Shown here in pieces: positions 34,557 through 41,751 of a stretch of DNA of 53,286 bases (position 1 is its first letter; every line of letters starts with the position of its first letter). Origin of the DNA: JBJKRF01 sp046704785 (GTDB lineage: Bacteria; Chloroflexota; Anaerolineae; Anaerolineales; Villigracilaceae); contig JBJKRF010000166.1 of the NCBI GenBank assembly GCA_046704785.1, positions 1 to 53,286 on the forward strand, given 5' to 3'. The notes under the pieces were generated by a model. The model was not told where the DNA came from and did no database searches. It saw only the letters and a program-made list of their open reading frames with translations. The position numbers were made by a program, and so were the translations under genes.

Positions 34557-34697
34557 AGGATTTTATAGGGTAATATGAACTTTTCGAAAACAACAGGGGA
34601 ATATTGAAATTACGACAGGCTGCTCCTTTCTCCCGGTCCTTCTAGAAATTTGCGTAGAATTTCGGAAGGACTTTCACTCCAGAAACAACGTTACTAA

Positions 34698-34703
34698 ATT
34701 ATA
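34698..34703 (-). promoter_or_regulatory. -10 hexamer upstream of the binding-protein operon
   Basis: TATAAT on the minus strand, about 140 bases before the binding-protein gene. No matching -35 element is visible at 16-18 bases. The rest of the 34557-34790 gap shows no gene on either strand. Confidence 0.3.
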
Positions 34704-34794
34704 CAGCAAATACAGACCGAATAATGTAGGTTCTCTAAGGTTTTTCGTGAGAGGGCGTAGATGTTGAGGGTGGTTCCCGCTGGCTGAGAGCTAT

Positions 34795-34837
34795 AAAAAA
34801 GCAAGGTACAAGCTGTTACATCCTGCCTGTACCTTGC
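34795..34837 (-). terminator. Terminator of the radical SAM gene
   Basis: Perfect ten-base arms GCAAGGTACA (34801-34810) and TGTACCTTGC (34828-34837); six A at 34795-34800 give a U-run on the minus strand. It is 26 bases downstream of the AmrS-like gene. Confidence 0.85.
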
Positions 34838-34862
34838 GCTGTACCGTACCGATGAATGCTCC

Positions 34863-35975
34863 TCAGTAGACAGGCAAGGGGATTCCCGGCCCGTTCAGGC
34901 GCACCTGTACGGGATCTTCAGGCCAGACGCCAGGAACGGCTGTGCCACAATGCGGACAGGTTCCCTGCGCCGTGATCGTATAGTCCAGGATGACGTAGCC
35001 ATAGCGCCGTATTAAGATGTGATTGCATTTGGAACATAGCGTGTTCTCGTACTCTTCGACATGACCAGGCAGATTCCCGGCATAGACATAATTCAAGCCC
35101 GCCTCGCGCCCGATCTCGGCAGCGCGCAGCAAGGTTTGCGATGGCGTGTTTTCGGGGTCGATCATCTTGTAGTCTTTATGGAACGCCGTCACATGCCAGG
35201 GAATTTCCGGCGAGACGCTACGCAGGAATTTGGCTGCCTCCCAAAGCTCTTCATTACTGTCGTTGAAACCGGGAATGACCAGCGTGACGACTTCGACCCA
35301 CAAACCGAGGTCGTGCGCCGATTGGATAGCATCCAGCACGTGCTGCAAAACGCCGCCCAGTTTGCGGTAGTTTTTATCCTGCATGGATTTGAGATCCACT
35401 TTATAGGCCGAGAGATAGGGCTTCAGATATTCCAGCACCTGGGAAGTTGCGTTCCCGTTCGAAACATAGGCGCACTTCAAACCGGCTTCCTTCGCCGCCC
35501 GGAAGATGCGCACGGCCCATTCGCTAGTGATCAGTGGCTCGTTATACGACGAGACCACTACGCCCGCACCGCTGCGCCGGGCCAGATTCACCATTTGTTC
35601 GGGAGAAACCCGTTTGACTAGATCCAGCGCCACATCCGAGGCCGGGTCACGCATGGCCTGCGAAGTCAACCAGTTTTGGCAATATCCACAGTGGAAATCA
35701 CAACCGAGCATTCCGAACGTCAACGCATTTGTACCAGGCAAGACGTGAAAGAAAGGTTTTTTCTCGATCGGATCGCTTTGCAGCGCAGCTACGTATCCCG
35801 ACGGGACGCGCAATACTCCCTCCTGGTTAAACCGCACCTGGCAAATTCCCCGCCTGCCCGGACGAATCAGACAATGATGTCCACAAGCGTAACAACGCAC
35901 AGAGCCGTCTGGCAAGGCATCGTACAACTCCCCTTCCACTGTCAGCCGGTCGAGCACGTTTCCAAAGGCTGTCAT
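34863..35975 (-). CDS. amrS: AmrS-type radical SAM protein (AmmeMemoRadiSam family)
   Basis: A 370-residue radical SAM enzyme. An N-terminal Cys cluster (CYACGHHC, about residues 28-35, and GICQVRF) precedes the cluster motif Cys92-x3-Cys96-x2-Cys99 in MLGCDFHCGYCQNW, which holds the 4Fe-4S centre. Further conserved stretches are SSYNEPLITSEW and VSNGNATSQVLEYL. The C-terminus adds two Cys pairs (CSKCN and CPHCG), a likely rubredoxin-like zinc site. The AmmeMemoRadiSam family is named for co-occurrence with AMMECR1 and Memo proteins; neither is in this window. The family's chemistry is not settled. The gene is monocistronic, with its own terminator. Confidence 0.93.
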   Translation of the reverse strand: MTAFGNVLDRLTVEGELYDALPDGSVRCYACGHHCLIRPGRRGICQVRFNQEGVLRVPSGYVAALQSDPIEKKPFFHVLPGTNALTFGMLGCDFHCGYCQNWLTSQAMRDPASDVALDLVKRVSPEQMVNLARRSGAGVVVSSYNEPLITSEWAVRIFRAAKEAGLKCAYVSNGNATSQVLEYLKPYLSAYKVDLKSMQDKNYRKLGGVLQHVLDAIQSAHDLGLWVEVVTLVIPGFNDSNEELWEAAKFLRSVSPEIPWHVTAFHKDYKMIDPENTPSQTLLRAAEIGREAGLNYVYAGNLPGHVEEYENTLCSKCNHILIRRYGYVILDYTITAQGTCPHCGTAVPGVWPEDPVQVRLNGPGIPLPVY

Positions 35976-36102
35976 TAGGCCTCCTTTCTGGCCGGAAGCG
36001 ACCTCCTCACAATACGATTCTAGTATACACCTCCCTGCAGCACGCTCACGAGGCTCCGAGAATACAGGATGAGGCCTTTCGGCGTTGCCCTCGTATGACT
36101 AT

Positions 36103-36126
36103 TATGATACTGTCCACATGGACAGT
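36103..36126 (+). promoter_or_regulatory. -10 box and adjoining palindrome, possible operator
   Basis: TATGAT at 36103-36108 is followed directly by ACTGTCCA-CA-TGGACAGT (36109-36126), perfect eight-base arms. A repressor bound here would block initiation of the membrane-protein operon starting at 36279. No convincing -35 is seen. The rest of the 35976-36278 gap holds no gene that I can support. Confidence 0.4.
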
Positions 36127-36278
36127 TAAAAACCCGACCGACGGCGGGGGCATCCGGCCCCCCAGCAGCGTAGACTCGAATCGACGGGTTCACAGCCTGG
36201 AAGCCGAACGTCGAGTTGCCGTCTCGGCCCAGGTAACAGCGTTCAATAAGCCGGATCAAGTTTGAAAGGAGCGTGTCT

Positions 36279-36854
36279 ATGTCTGTCAATCGTTCAAATA
36301 CGGGTCTGTTGGTGAGCGGCGCTTTGCTCATCGGTCTGGGCATCCTATCCCTGCTCGGACAACTCTTCGGCAGCTTCAGCTTCTGGCATTTTTTCTGGCC
36401 GATCACGGTCATCGGTTTTGGCGCATTATTCTTCGTTGCCATGCTGATCGGTGGCGAGCAATTGGCTTTCATGGCTATTCCGGGCAGTATCATCATGGTC
36501 AGTGGTTTGATGCTTCTCTTCCAAAACCTGACAGGGGATTGGGCCAGTTGGTCTTACGGCTGGACGATTACGCTGATCTCAGTCGGTCTGGGCATCTATA
36601 TCATGGGCGCCTACCAAAACAACGAACACCGCCGTCAGGCAGGCTCCAAAGTTATGAAAGCGGGAGCAATTCTATTCGTTATCTTCGGCGCTTTTTTTGG
36701 GATGCTCTTTTCTTTCTTCAACCCGCACCAGTACTTCTTCCCTGCGCTGCTGATCCTGTTGGGAGCTTACCTGGTTGTGGTTCGCTCCGGCCTGATCGAT
36801 TTCCGCAATCCCAAAGAAAAGGCCGAGTCAGATCAGTTTAGCCATCCAAACTGA
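36279..36854 (+). CDS. Membrane protein with six hydrophobic segments
   Basis: A 191-residue protein built of about six hydrophobic segments in three pairs, beginning TGLLVSGALLIGLGILSLLG and FWHFFWPITVIGFGALFF. This resembles the DUF5668/LiaI-like membrane modules that accompany cell-envelope stress genes, but I cannot assign a function. AAGGAG (36266-36271) is seven bases before the ATG at 36279. It leads an operon with the adhesin-head-like protein at 36883 (28 bases) and a third membrane protein. Confidence 0.75.
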   Translation: MSVNRSNTGLLVSGALLIGLGILSLLGQLFGSFSFWHFFWPITVIGFGALFFVAMLIGGEQLAFMAIPGSIIMVSGLMLLFQNLTGDWASWSYGWTITLISVGLGIYIMGAYQNNEHRRQAGSKVMKAGAILFVIFGAFFGMLFSFFNPHQYFFPALLILLGAYLVVVRSGLIDFRNPKEKAESDQFSHPN

Positions 36855-36882
36855 CCCGGACGGATAGTATGGAGACAACAAA

Positions 36883-37827
36883 ATGAAAAGACGTTCTTAT
36901 TTCTTCCCGTTGGCGCTGGTCGCAACCGGAGCAATCTGGCTGCTGATCGACCTGGGCAGGCTTCCGGCCGAAAACTTGTGGGCGCTGGCTCACTTTTGGC
37001 CCTTCCTGCTGATCGCCGTCGGTCTTGGACTGATCCTGCGTGCCTGGTGGAGCCCGTTCCGCATCCTGCTGGACGTTCTGGTTGTCGGCGGGGCAGTGCT
37101 GGCCATCCTGTACGCCCCGCAATTGGGCTGGAACACGCCTCAATGGCTGGGACTCCAATTCAACGGCAGTATCTCCGGGTCGGGGAAAATCGTTAGCGAA
37201 ACCCGCCAGGTAAGCGGCTTCAGCAACGTGGAGGTCGATTACCCGGCCCAGGTCAGCATCAAGCAGGGGGCTGCCGAATCGCTCAGCATCGAGGCGGATG
37301 ACAACCTGCTGCAGCAACTTCGCTCGCGGGTGACGATGGGCACGCTGTATCTCGAAAACGCCGAACCGAACTGGGGAAAACGAGTCAATCCCAGCCGCCC
37401 GGTGAAGGTCACGATCACTGTGAAGGATTTACGCCATTTGGGATTCTCCAGTGCAGGGAGCGTGGCGATTCAAAATCTACAGACCGATAATTTGAGCCTG
37501 GATGTCAGCGGGGCCGGCAGCATCACACTCGATAAACTCAACACGCACAGCCTGGATTGCCACCTGGACGGAGCCGGCAGCGTGACTGCCAATGGTGTTG
37601 CCGATGCCTTGCACTTGAGCATCAGCGGCGTGGGGAACTTCCAAGGCAGCAACCTTTCCAGTCAAAGCGCAGATGTCCAACTGGACGGAACGGGCAATGC
37701 CACCGTCCATCCCAAGAACGATCTGAGCGTCGACATCAGCGGCCTGGGCTCTGTGCGTTACTTTGGGAATCCAAGCATTACCAGACGCATCAGCGGTCTT
37801 GGCGGGGTCGTCAAGATTGGCGAATAA
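36883..37827 (+). CDS. Membrane-anchored DUF2807 (GIN-domain) protein
   Basis: A 314-residue protein. Three hydrophobic segments in residues 5-80 (FLLIAVGLGLILRAW, ILLDVLVVGGAVLAIL) are followed by an exported beta-helix domain of the DUF2807/GIN type from about residue 105. Its start ETRQVSGFSNVEVDYPAQVSIKQG matches the family consensus, and the body is a series of short repeats: LSLDVSGAGSITLDK, LDCHLDGAGSVTANG, LHLSISGVGNFQGS, ADVQLDGTGNATVHP, LSVDISGLGSVRYFG. Family members are putative surface adhesin heads. Its place in an operon of LiaI-like membrane proteins suggests an envelope role. Confidence 0.9.
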   Translation: MKRRSYFFPLALVATGAIWLLIDLGRLPAENLWALAHFWPFLLIAVGLGLILRAWWSPFRILLDVLVVGGAVLAILYAPQLGWNTPQWLGLQFNGSISGSGKIVSETRQVSGFSNVEVDYPAQVSIKQGAAESLSIEADDNLLQQLRSRVTMGTLYLENAEPNWGKRVNPSRPVKVTITVKDLRHLGFSSAGSVAIQNLQTDNLSLDVSGAGSITLDKLNTHSLDCHLDGAGSVTANGVADALHLSISGVGNFQGSNLSSQSADVQLDGTGNATVHPKNDLSVDISGLGSVRYFGNPSITRRISGLGGVVKIGE

Positions 37828-37842
37828 AAAGGAGATTCAAAG

Positions 37843-38802
37843 ATGAGACCCAAACTTCCAACCATCCTTTCAGGGCTGGTCTTAATCCTGGTCGGCGGGT
37901 TCGCGCTCGCTGCTCAACTCGGTTATTTCGAGAATCAAACCCCACAGTTTTGGATGGCTACCTTTGCAGGGGTTGCCGTCTTGTTCCTGGTTGCCTACAT
38001 TTTGAGTGGAATCCGCGCCTGGGGTTGGCTCTTTCCCACGCTGATCTGCGGGGCGGTTGCTTTGACAATTTTCTTGAGCGAAGCCGGCCTGCGAAGTTCG
38101 ATCATCGGCATGCCCATCTTGTTGAGCATTGGCTTACCATTCCTGGTGCCTTTCGCCCTGGATACCCATAAAAACTGGTGGGCGCTGATCCCTGCCTGGG
38201 TAATGGCAATGCTCTCCCTTACAGTTGCCCTGGCCGACCAGGTCAAGGGGGAATGGGTTGCCGCAATTCTGATGTTTGGCTTTGCCTTGCCCTTCTTCGT
38301 GGTTTTCCTGGTTAACCGCTCTCGCTGGTGGGCACTGATTCCCGGCTTCGTGTTCAGCGTGGTAGCGGTGACCCCGCTCATCGCCATGAACCTGAAAGGG
38401 GAATACGTGGGCGGCCTGTTCAATATCTTCATCGGACTGCCGTTCCTGGTGGTTTATTTTGCCTCACGCAAAACCTGGTGGGCGATCATCCCGGCCGGCG
38501 TGATGATCAGCATCGGCTTGATGGTGATCTTGATCGGGCTCCTGGGCGCCAACGAGACGACCGGCTCGTTCAGCGTCGGCGCGATGTTCCTCGGCTGGGC
38601 CGCCACTTTTGGATTGGTCTGGTTGCGCCGCGACCTGCATCCCACCGACTGGGCCAAATATCCGGCCGTGGTATGCGTTGTGCTGGCAGTTGCCATGGCG
38701 CTGGGCGCGGCCCAATCCAACCTGATCTGGCCGGTCCTCTTGATCGCCGGTGGCTTGCTACTGCTCTATTTCGGCTTTCGACGCAAAGCCGTGGAGCTAT
38801 AA
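37843..38802 (+). CDS. Polytopic membrane protein with internal repeats
   Basis: A 319-residue protein with about ten hydrophobic segments. Three copies of a ~50-residue unit carry the motifs NWWALIPAWVMAML, RWWALIPGFVFSVV and TWWAIIPAGVMISI, each following a segment like FGFALPFFVVFLV or FIGLPFLVVYFA. This points to repeated duplication of a two-helix hairpin. A GGAG lies six bases before the ATG, 15 bases after the DUF2807 gene, so it is the third gene of that operon, which ends at the terminator at 38813. I do not recognise a named family. Confidence 0.8.
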   Translation: MRPKLPTILSGLVLILVGGFALAAQLGYFENQTPQFWMATFAGVAVLFLVAYILSGIRAWGWLFPTLICGAVALTIFLSEAGLRSSIIGMPILLSIGLPFLVPFALDTHKNWWALIPAWVMAMLSLTVALADQVKGEWVAAILMFGFALPFFVVFLVNRSRWWALIPGFVFSVVAVTPLIAMNLKGEYVGGLFNIFIGLPFLVVYFASRKTWWAIIPAGVMISIGLMVILIGLLGANETTGSFSVGAMFLGWAATFGLVWLRRDLHPTDWAKYPAVVCVVLAVAMALGAAQSNLIWPVLLIAGGLLLLYFGFRRKAVEL

Positions 38803-38812
38803 CGGCTATTCC

Positions 38813-38849
38813 CTTCCTGGCCTCTTCAACAAGAGGCCAGGAAGATTTT
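38813..38849 (+). terminator. Strong rho-independent terminator
   Basis: Perfect 14-base arms CTTCCTGGCCTCTT (38813-38826) and AAGAGGCCAGGAAG (38831-38844), four-base loop, then ATTTTG. It closes the three-gene membrane operon. Confidence 0.9.
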
Positions 38850-38881
38850 GGCGCCTGCCGGCTTTTAATCATCCCTCCTAG

Positions 38882-39021
38882 CAGGCTGTCGGAGAGAGAA
38901 CTCGCATCCCGATTTTCCCCCTGTTTTTAGGCCCTTTGTGGGGCAAAGAGAGCAAAATTCACTCACTTTTGGGTCTAAAATGGGGCAGCTTTGGTACGAA
39001 AAAGAGTTCTCCGACAAGCTG
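38882..39021. mobile_element. 140-base miniature inverted-repeat element (MITE-like)
   Basis: Left end CAGGCTGTCGGAGAGAG and right end (read inverted) CAGCTTGTCGGAGAACTC are matching terminal inverted repeats of about 18-22 bases. Both sides are flanked by CTAG (38878-38881 and 39022-39025), a plausible four-base target duplication of the kind made by some IS5-type elements. The inside has no gene. It sits between the operon terminator and the small gene at 39032, and may have cut that gene from its original promoter. Confidence 0.65.
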
Positions 39022-39031
39022 CTAGGTTGGA

Positions 39032-39181
39032 ATGAATCAAAAAGTAGAGGGAACCCTTGCCATCGTCGCAGCATTGATCGTGCTCTCCAGCGCAATGTGG
39101 AATCCACGTGTTTCGGTGGTCGTCTCGCTGACGGCGCTCGTAGCCTTTGGTATCTACAAACTCATGCAAAAGCGGGAATAA
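39032..39181 (+). CDS. 49-residue membrane protein
   Basis: ATG at 39032 encodes MNQKVEGTLAIVAALIVLSS, then a short polar turn (MWNPRVS) and a second hydrophobic segment VVVSLTALVAFGIYKLM, ending QKRE. Two short membrane helices are predicted. It ends four bases before the CPBP protease start, so the two are probably translated together. The ribosome site is weak (AGGTTGGA) and the miniature element ends only ten bases upstream, so the original leader may be lost. Confidence 0.6.
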   Translation: MNQKVEGTLAIVAALIVLSSAMWNPRVSVVVSLTALVAFGIYKLMQKRE

Positions 39182-39185
39182 CGCC

Positions 39186-39944
39186 ATGACAAACCGAAAA
39201 CAGCTCACGCTATTCTCCGTCCTGATGGCAGTTTACATGCTGTGCGCCTTTGCGACCTATACTTTCTTCATCGACCAATTGGCGGCGTTTGCCAACCTTC
39301 CCGTCCCAACTACGGACCTTCCAGCGCCCCTCATTGGACTGGCAAACGCCGCTATCGTATTGGTGGTCTACGGATTATTGGGGCTGGCCGGTTACTGGTT
39401 CGCCCACAAACTCGGCCTGCCAGGCATCTACCGCCCGAATGGGAACGGGCGAAGCTGGTTTCTGCTCCCCATGGGAATCGGCCTGTTGTGCGGCTTGGAG
39501 CTGGTTGGAGGCGATATTCTGTTCGCCCCCGTCAATGGCGTCGGACGTCTCGTCCATCCTGGATTCCCGCTTTCCATCCTGGCTTCTCTCAGTGCAGGCA
39601 TCGGGGAGGAGATCGCCTTCCGAGGCTTTGTGCTCGGCTTGTGGGGATTCATCCTGAATTGGGCTTTTCACCGTTTCGATGGTCGCAGCGCTGCTTTATG
39701 GATCGCCAATGTGATAGCTGCGCTGGCTTTCGGCGCCGGACACCTGGGCACAATCATGATAACAACAGGCGCTACCTCTATCTCCGATTTGAGCCCGATC
39801 CTGCTGCTGGAAGTCTTCCTGCTCAACGGGCTGATCGGCCTGTTGGCCGGCGAACGTTACATGAAGGACGGTTTGCTGGCCGCATCAGGAGTGCATCTCT
39901 GGGCAGATGTGGTCTTTCACGTGATTTGGGGGCTCTTCCCCTGA
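39186..39944 (+). CDS. CPBP-family intramembrane metalloprotease (Abi/CAAX-like)
   Basis: A 252-residue protein with about seven hydrophobic segments. The family motifs are present: EE-x3-R in GIGEEIAFRGFVLGLWG (about residues 141-157), the first metal-binding His in ALAFGAGHLG, and the last His in SGVHLWADVVFHVIWG near the C-terminus. CPBP proteases process prenylated proteins in eukaryotes, and in bacteria serve in peptide maturation, bacteriocin immunity or regulated proteolysis; no partner points to one of these here. The ATG at 39186 follows the 49-residue membrane protein by four bases; an in-frame start upstream would overlap it. Confidence 0.9.
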   Translation: MTNRKQLTLFSVLMAVYMLCAFATYTFFIDQLAAFANLPVPTTDLPAPLIGLANAAIVLVVYGLLGLAGYWFAHKLGLPGIYRPNGNGRSWFLLPMGIGLLCGLELVGGDILFAPVNGVGRLVHPGFPLSILASLSAGIGEEIAFRGFVLGLWGFILNWAFHRFDGRSAALWIANVIAALAFGAGHLGTIMITTGATSISDLSPILLLEVFLLNGLIGLLAGERYMKDGLLAASGVHLWADVVFHVIWGLFP

Positions 39945-40014
39945 CCGAAAATCCTTACAAGATTCCAAAGATCTCTTCTTCCAGCCAGCGCCCAGCCTTC
40001 GCCGTCACGGACGG

Positions 40015-40167
40015 TCATTTGGACAACATCGTCCAGGGTAACAGGTCTGGCACTTTGTTTTGAGAAGCCGGTAGGTAAATTGCCGCGAACAAAAGATGAT
40101 GCCCAATGAAAATCACCGTTGCCACTGTGTGCAGCCAGGTGGATAAGACGATCAGCGTTTGCGACAT
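40015..40167 (-). pseudogene. Truncated membrane gene, DUF2269/CopD-like N-terminus
   Basis: ATG at 40167 with AAGGG eight bases upstream opens a 50-residue frame: MSQTLIVLSTWLHTVATVIF, then IGHHLLFAAIYLPA, then SQNKVPDLLPW and a stop. The first helix with WLH and GHHLL resembles the start of small CopD/DUF2269-type membrane proteins, which normally run to ~150 residues with four helices. The rest is missing here, so this looks like a remnant. The 349-base gap between the CPBP gene and the cysteine desulfurase otherwise holds only the terminator below. Confidence 0.4.
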
Positions 40168-40201
40168 GAGATTTCCCTTTTTGCCCCATCTTATCCCGAA
40201 T

Positions 40202-40236
40202 AAAAAGAAGACTCCCCCGCCAATGGGAGAGTCTTC
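40202..40236 (-). terminator. Terminator of the cysteine desulfurase-like gene
   Basis: Arms GAAGACTC-CCC and GGG-AGAGTCTTC (40207-40236); five A at 40202-40206 give a U-run on the minus strand, about 60 bases after the stop codon. Confidence 0.8.
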
Positions 40237-40293
40237 GACTTGTCAAGTGGACAGGTCCTTCATTTTGCGGACGCCACCATGTGGAAATAGGCG

Positions 40294-41553
40294 TCACCCA
40301 ATTTTAAGCAGCGCTTCTCGCAAGCGCTCGACCTCTTCCAAGGTGTTGTAATGCGTGGCGCCCACACGCACCATACCGCCGCTTTCTTCCAATCCAAGAC
40401 GTTCGGTCACGTTAATGGCATAGTAGTTTCCATCCCAAACGTAGATTTCCTGCGCCGCCAATTGTTGGGCAACGTACCGTGGCGGCAAGTTTTTCAACCG
40501 GAAGGAATAGGTTGCCACACGTTCATCGATACGCTGCGGGGCGGTGAGACCATAGAGAGTCAGGCCCGGAACCGATTGCAAGGCAGACAGCAGCGCCCGG
40601 CTGAGTTCAAGCTCGTAAGCATGCACGGCCAAGAGCGCCTTCTTTAGTTCCAGCCGACGTCCATGATAACCTTCACGATCGAGGTCGTTTGCATACGCAG
40701 CACCGGACTCTTTTCCGAGCCATTCAAAGTATTCGACGGCACCCAGAACCCCGGCAAGGCCCTCATGGTTTTGCGTACCCGTTTCAAACTTGCCGGGAAG
40801 CTGATTCGTGGCCGGACGCACTTTGTAGGCGAATAGCGATTCCAAGATTTCGCGCTTGCCATAAAGGATGCCGGCATGAGGACCAAAGAATTTGTAGGCA
40901 GAGGAGACCAGAAAGTCACAACCCAGTTTCTGTACGTCGATGGGGCCATGCGGCGCATACTGGACGGCGTCCACATAGACCAACGTACCTGCCTCATGAG
41001 CCATCTTGATAATCTCAGCCAGGGGATTGATGGTTCCAAGCGAATTGGAGGCATAACCAACCGCCAGCAGACGCGGCTTGCGGCCCAGGGCTTTTTGCAG
41101 GTCCTCCAGTTTCAGTGTGCCGTCGTCCACATCGAAGTCCACCCAGTTAACCTTGACGCCACGATCCTGCGTAGCCAGGACCCAGGGCGTTACGTTGGCG
41201 TCATGGTCGAGACATGTGACCACGATCTCCTCTCCGGATTTCCAACTGCGCGCAAGCGAACGGCTGATATGCAGAGTCAGGGTGGTCATATTATTGCCGA
41301 AAACGATCTCCTGCGGATCAGCAGCATTGTAGAAATCCGCCATTGCGCGGTGCGCCTCCTCCAGAATGGCATCCGAAGCAAGGCTGGTGGCAAAGACGCC
41401 TTCATGGTTGGCGTTACAATCCAACAGATATCGAGTGATTCGTTCCAGGGATTGCCTGGCAATTTGGGTGCCGCCGGGATTATCGAAGAAAATCACAGAT
41501 CGTTTTAAGGACGGAAACTGAGCACGCACAAGGGACGAGTCGAGAAGCGCCAT
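40294..41553 (-). CDS. Cysteine desulfurase-like aminotransferase class V
   Basis: A 419-residue PLP enzyme of the NifS/SufS superfamily, closest by eye to the 'cysteine desulfurase-like' subgroup. Visible features: N-terminal FFDNPGGTQIARQSLER, substrate/cofactor region EIVFGNNMTTLTLHIS, His in VTCLDHDANVTPW, Asp in LVYVDAVQYAPHGPID and the Schiff-base Lys in LVSSAYKFFGPHAG. The tail RVGATHYNTLEEVERLREAL is typical. A desulfurase would supply persulfide sulfur for Fe-S clusters, but no scaffold gene (sufU, iscU) is adjacent, so the substrate is open. The ATG at 41553 has GGAGG seven bases upstream; a longer frame to 41622 does not. Confidence 0.9.
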   Translation of the reverse strand: MALLDSSLVRAQFPSLKRSVIFFDNPGGTQIARQSLERITRYLLDCNANHEGVFATSLASDAILEEAHRAMADFYNAADPQEIVFGNNMTTLTLHISRSLARSWKSGEEIVVTCLDHDANVTPWVLATQDRGVKVNWVDFDVDDGTLKLEDLQKALGRKPRLLAVGYASNSLGTINPLAEIIKMAHEAGTLVYVDAVQYAPHGPIDVQKLGCDFLVSSAYKFFGPHAGILYGKREILESLFAYKVRPATNQLPGKFETGTQNHEGLAGVLGAVEYFEWLGKESGAAYANDLDREGYHGRRLELKKALLAVHAYELELSRALLSALQSVPGLTLYGLTAPQRIDERVATYSFRLKNLPPRYVAQQLAAQEIYVWDGNYYAINVTERLGLEESGGMVRVGATHYNTLEEVERLREALLKIG

Positions 41554-41644
41554 ACAGGAACCTCCACGAAAATGGGCAGGCAACGTTTGTATACAACAAA
41601 ACATCCCGACCAAGCAGGCCAAGATGTTTTATTCCGTCGCTTAA

Positions 41645-41689
41645 AACAGCAAACGCCAGGGTGAGGGGGGCACCCTAACGTTTGCTGTT
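41645..41689 (-). terminator. Long hairpin after the serine recombinase, possible element end
   Basis: Eleven-base arms AACAGCAAACG (41645-41655) and CGTTTGCTGTT (41679-41689) with an inner AGGGTG/CACCCT pair. On the minus strand the stem is followed by TTTAAG. It lies between the recombinase stop (41752) and the desulfurase gene and could act as a terminator or mark the left boundary of the integrated element. Confidence 0.55.
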
Positions 41690-41751
41690 CTTATAATACT
41701 ATAAAGGCGATTTCGATGCAAGGGCTAATGATTAGAGTTTTATAAATTTAA

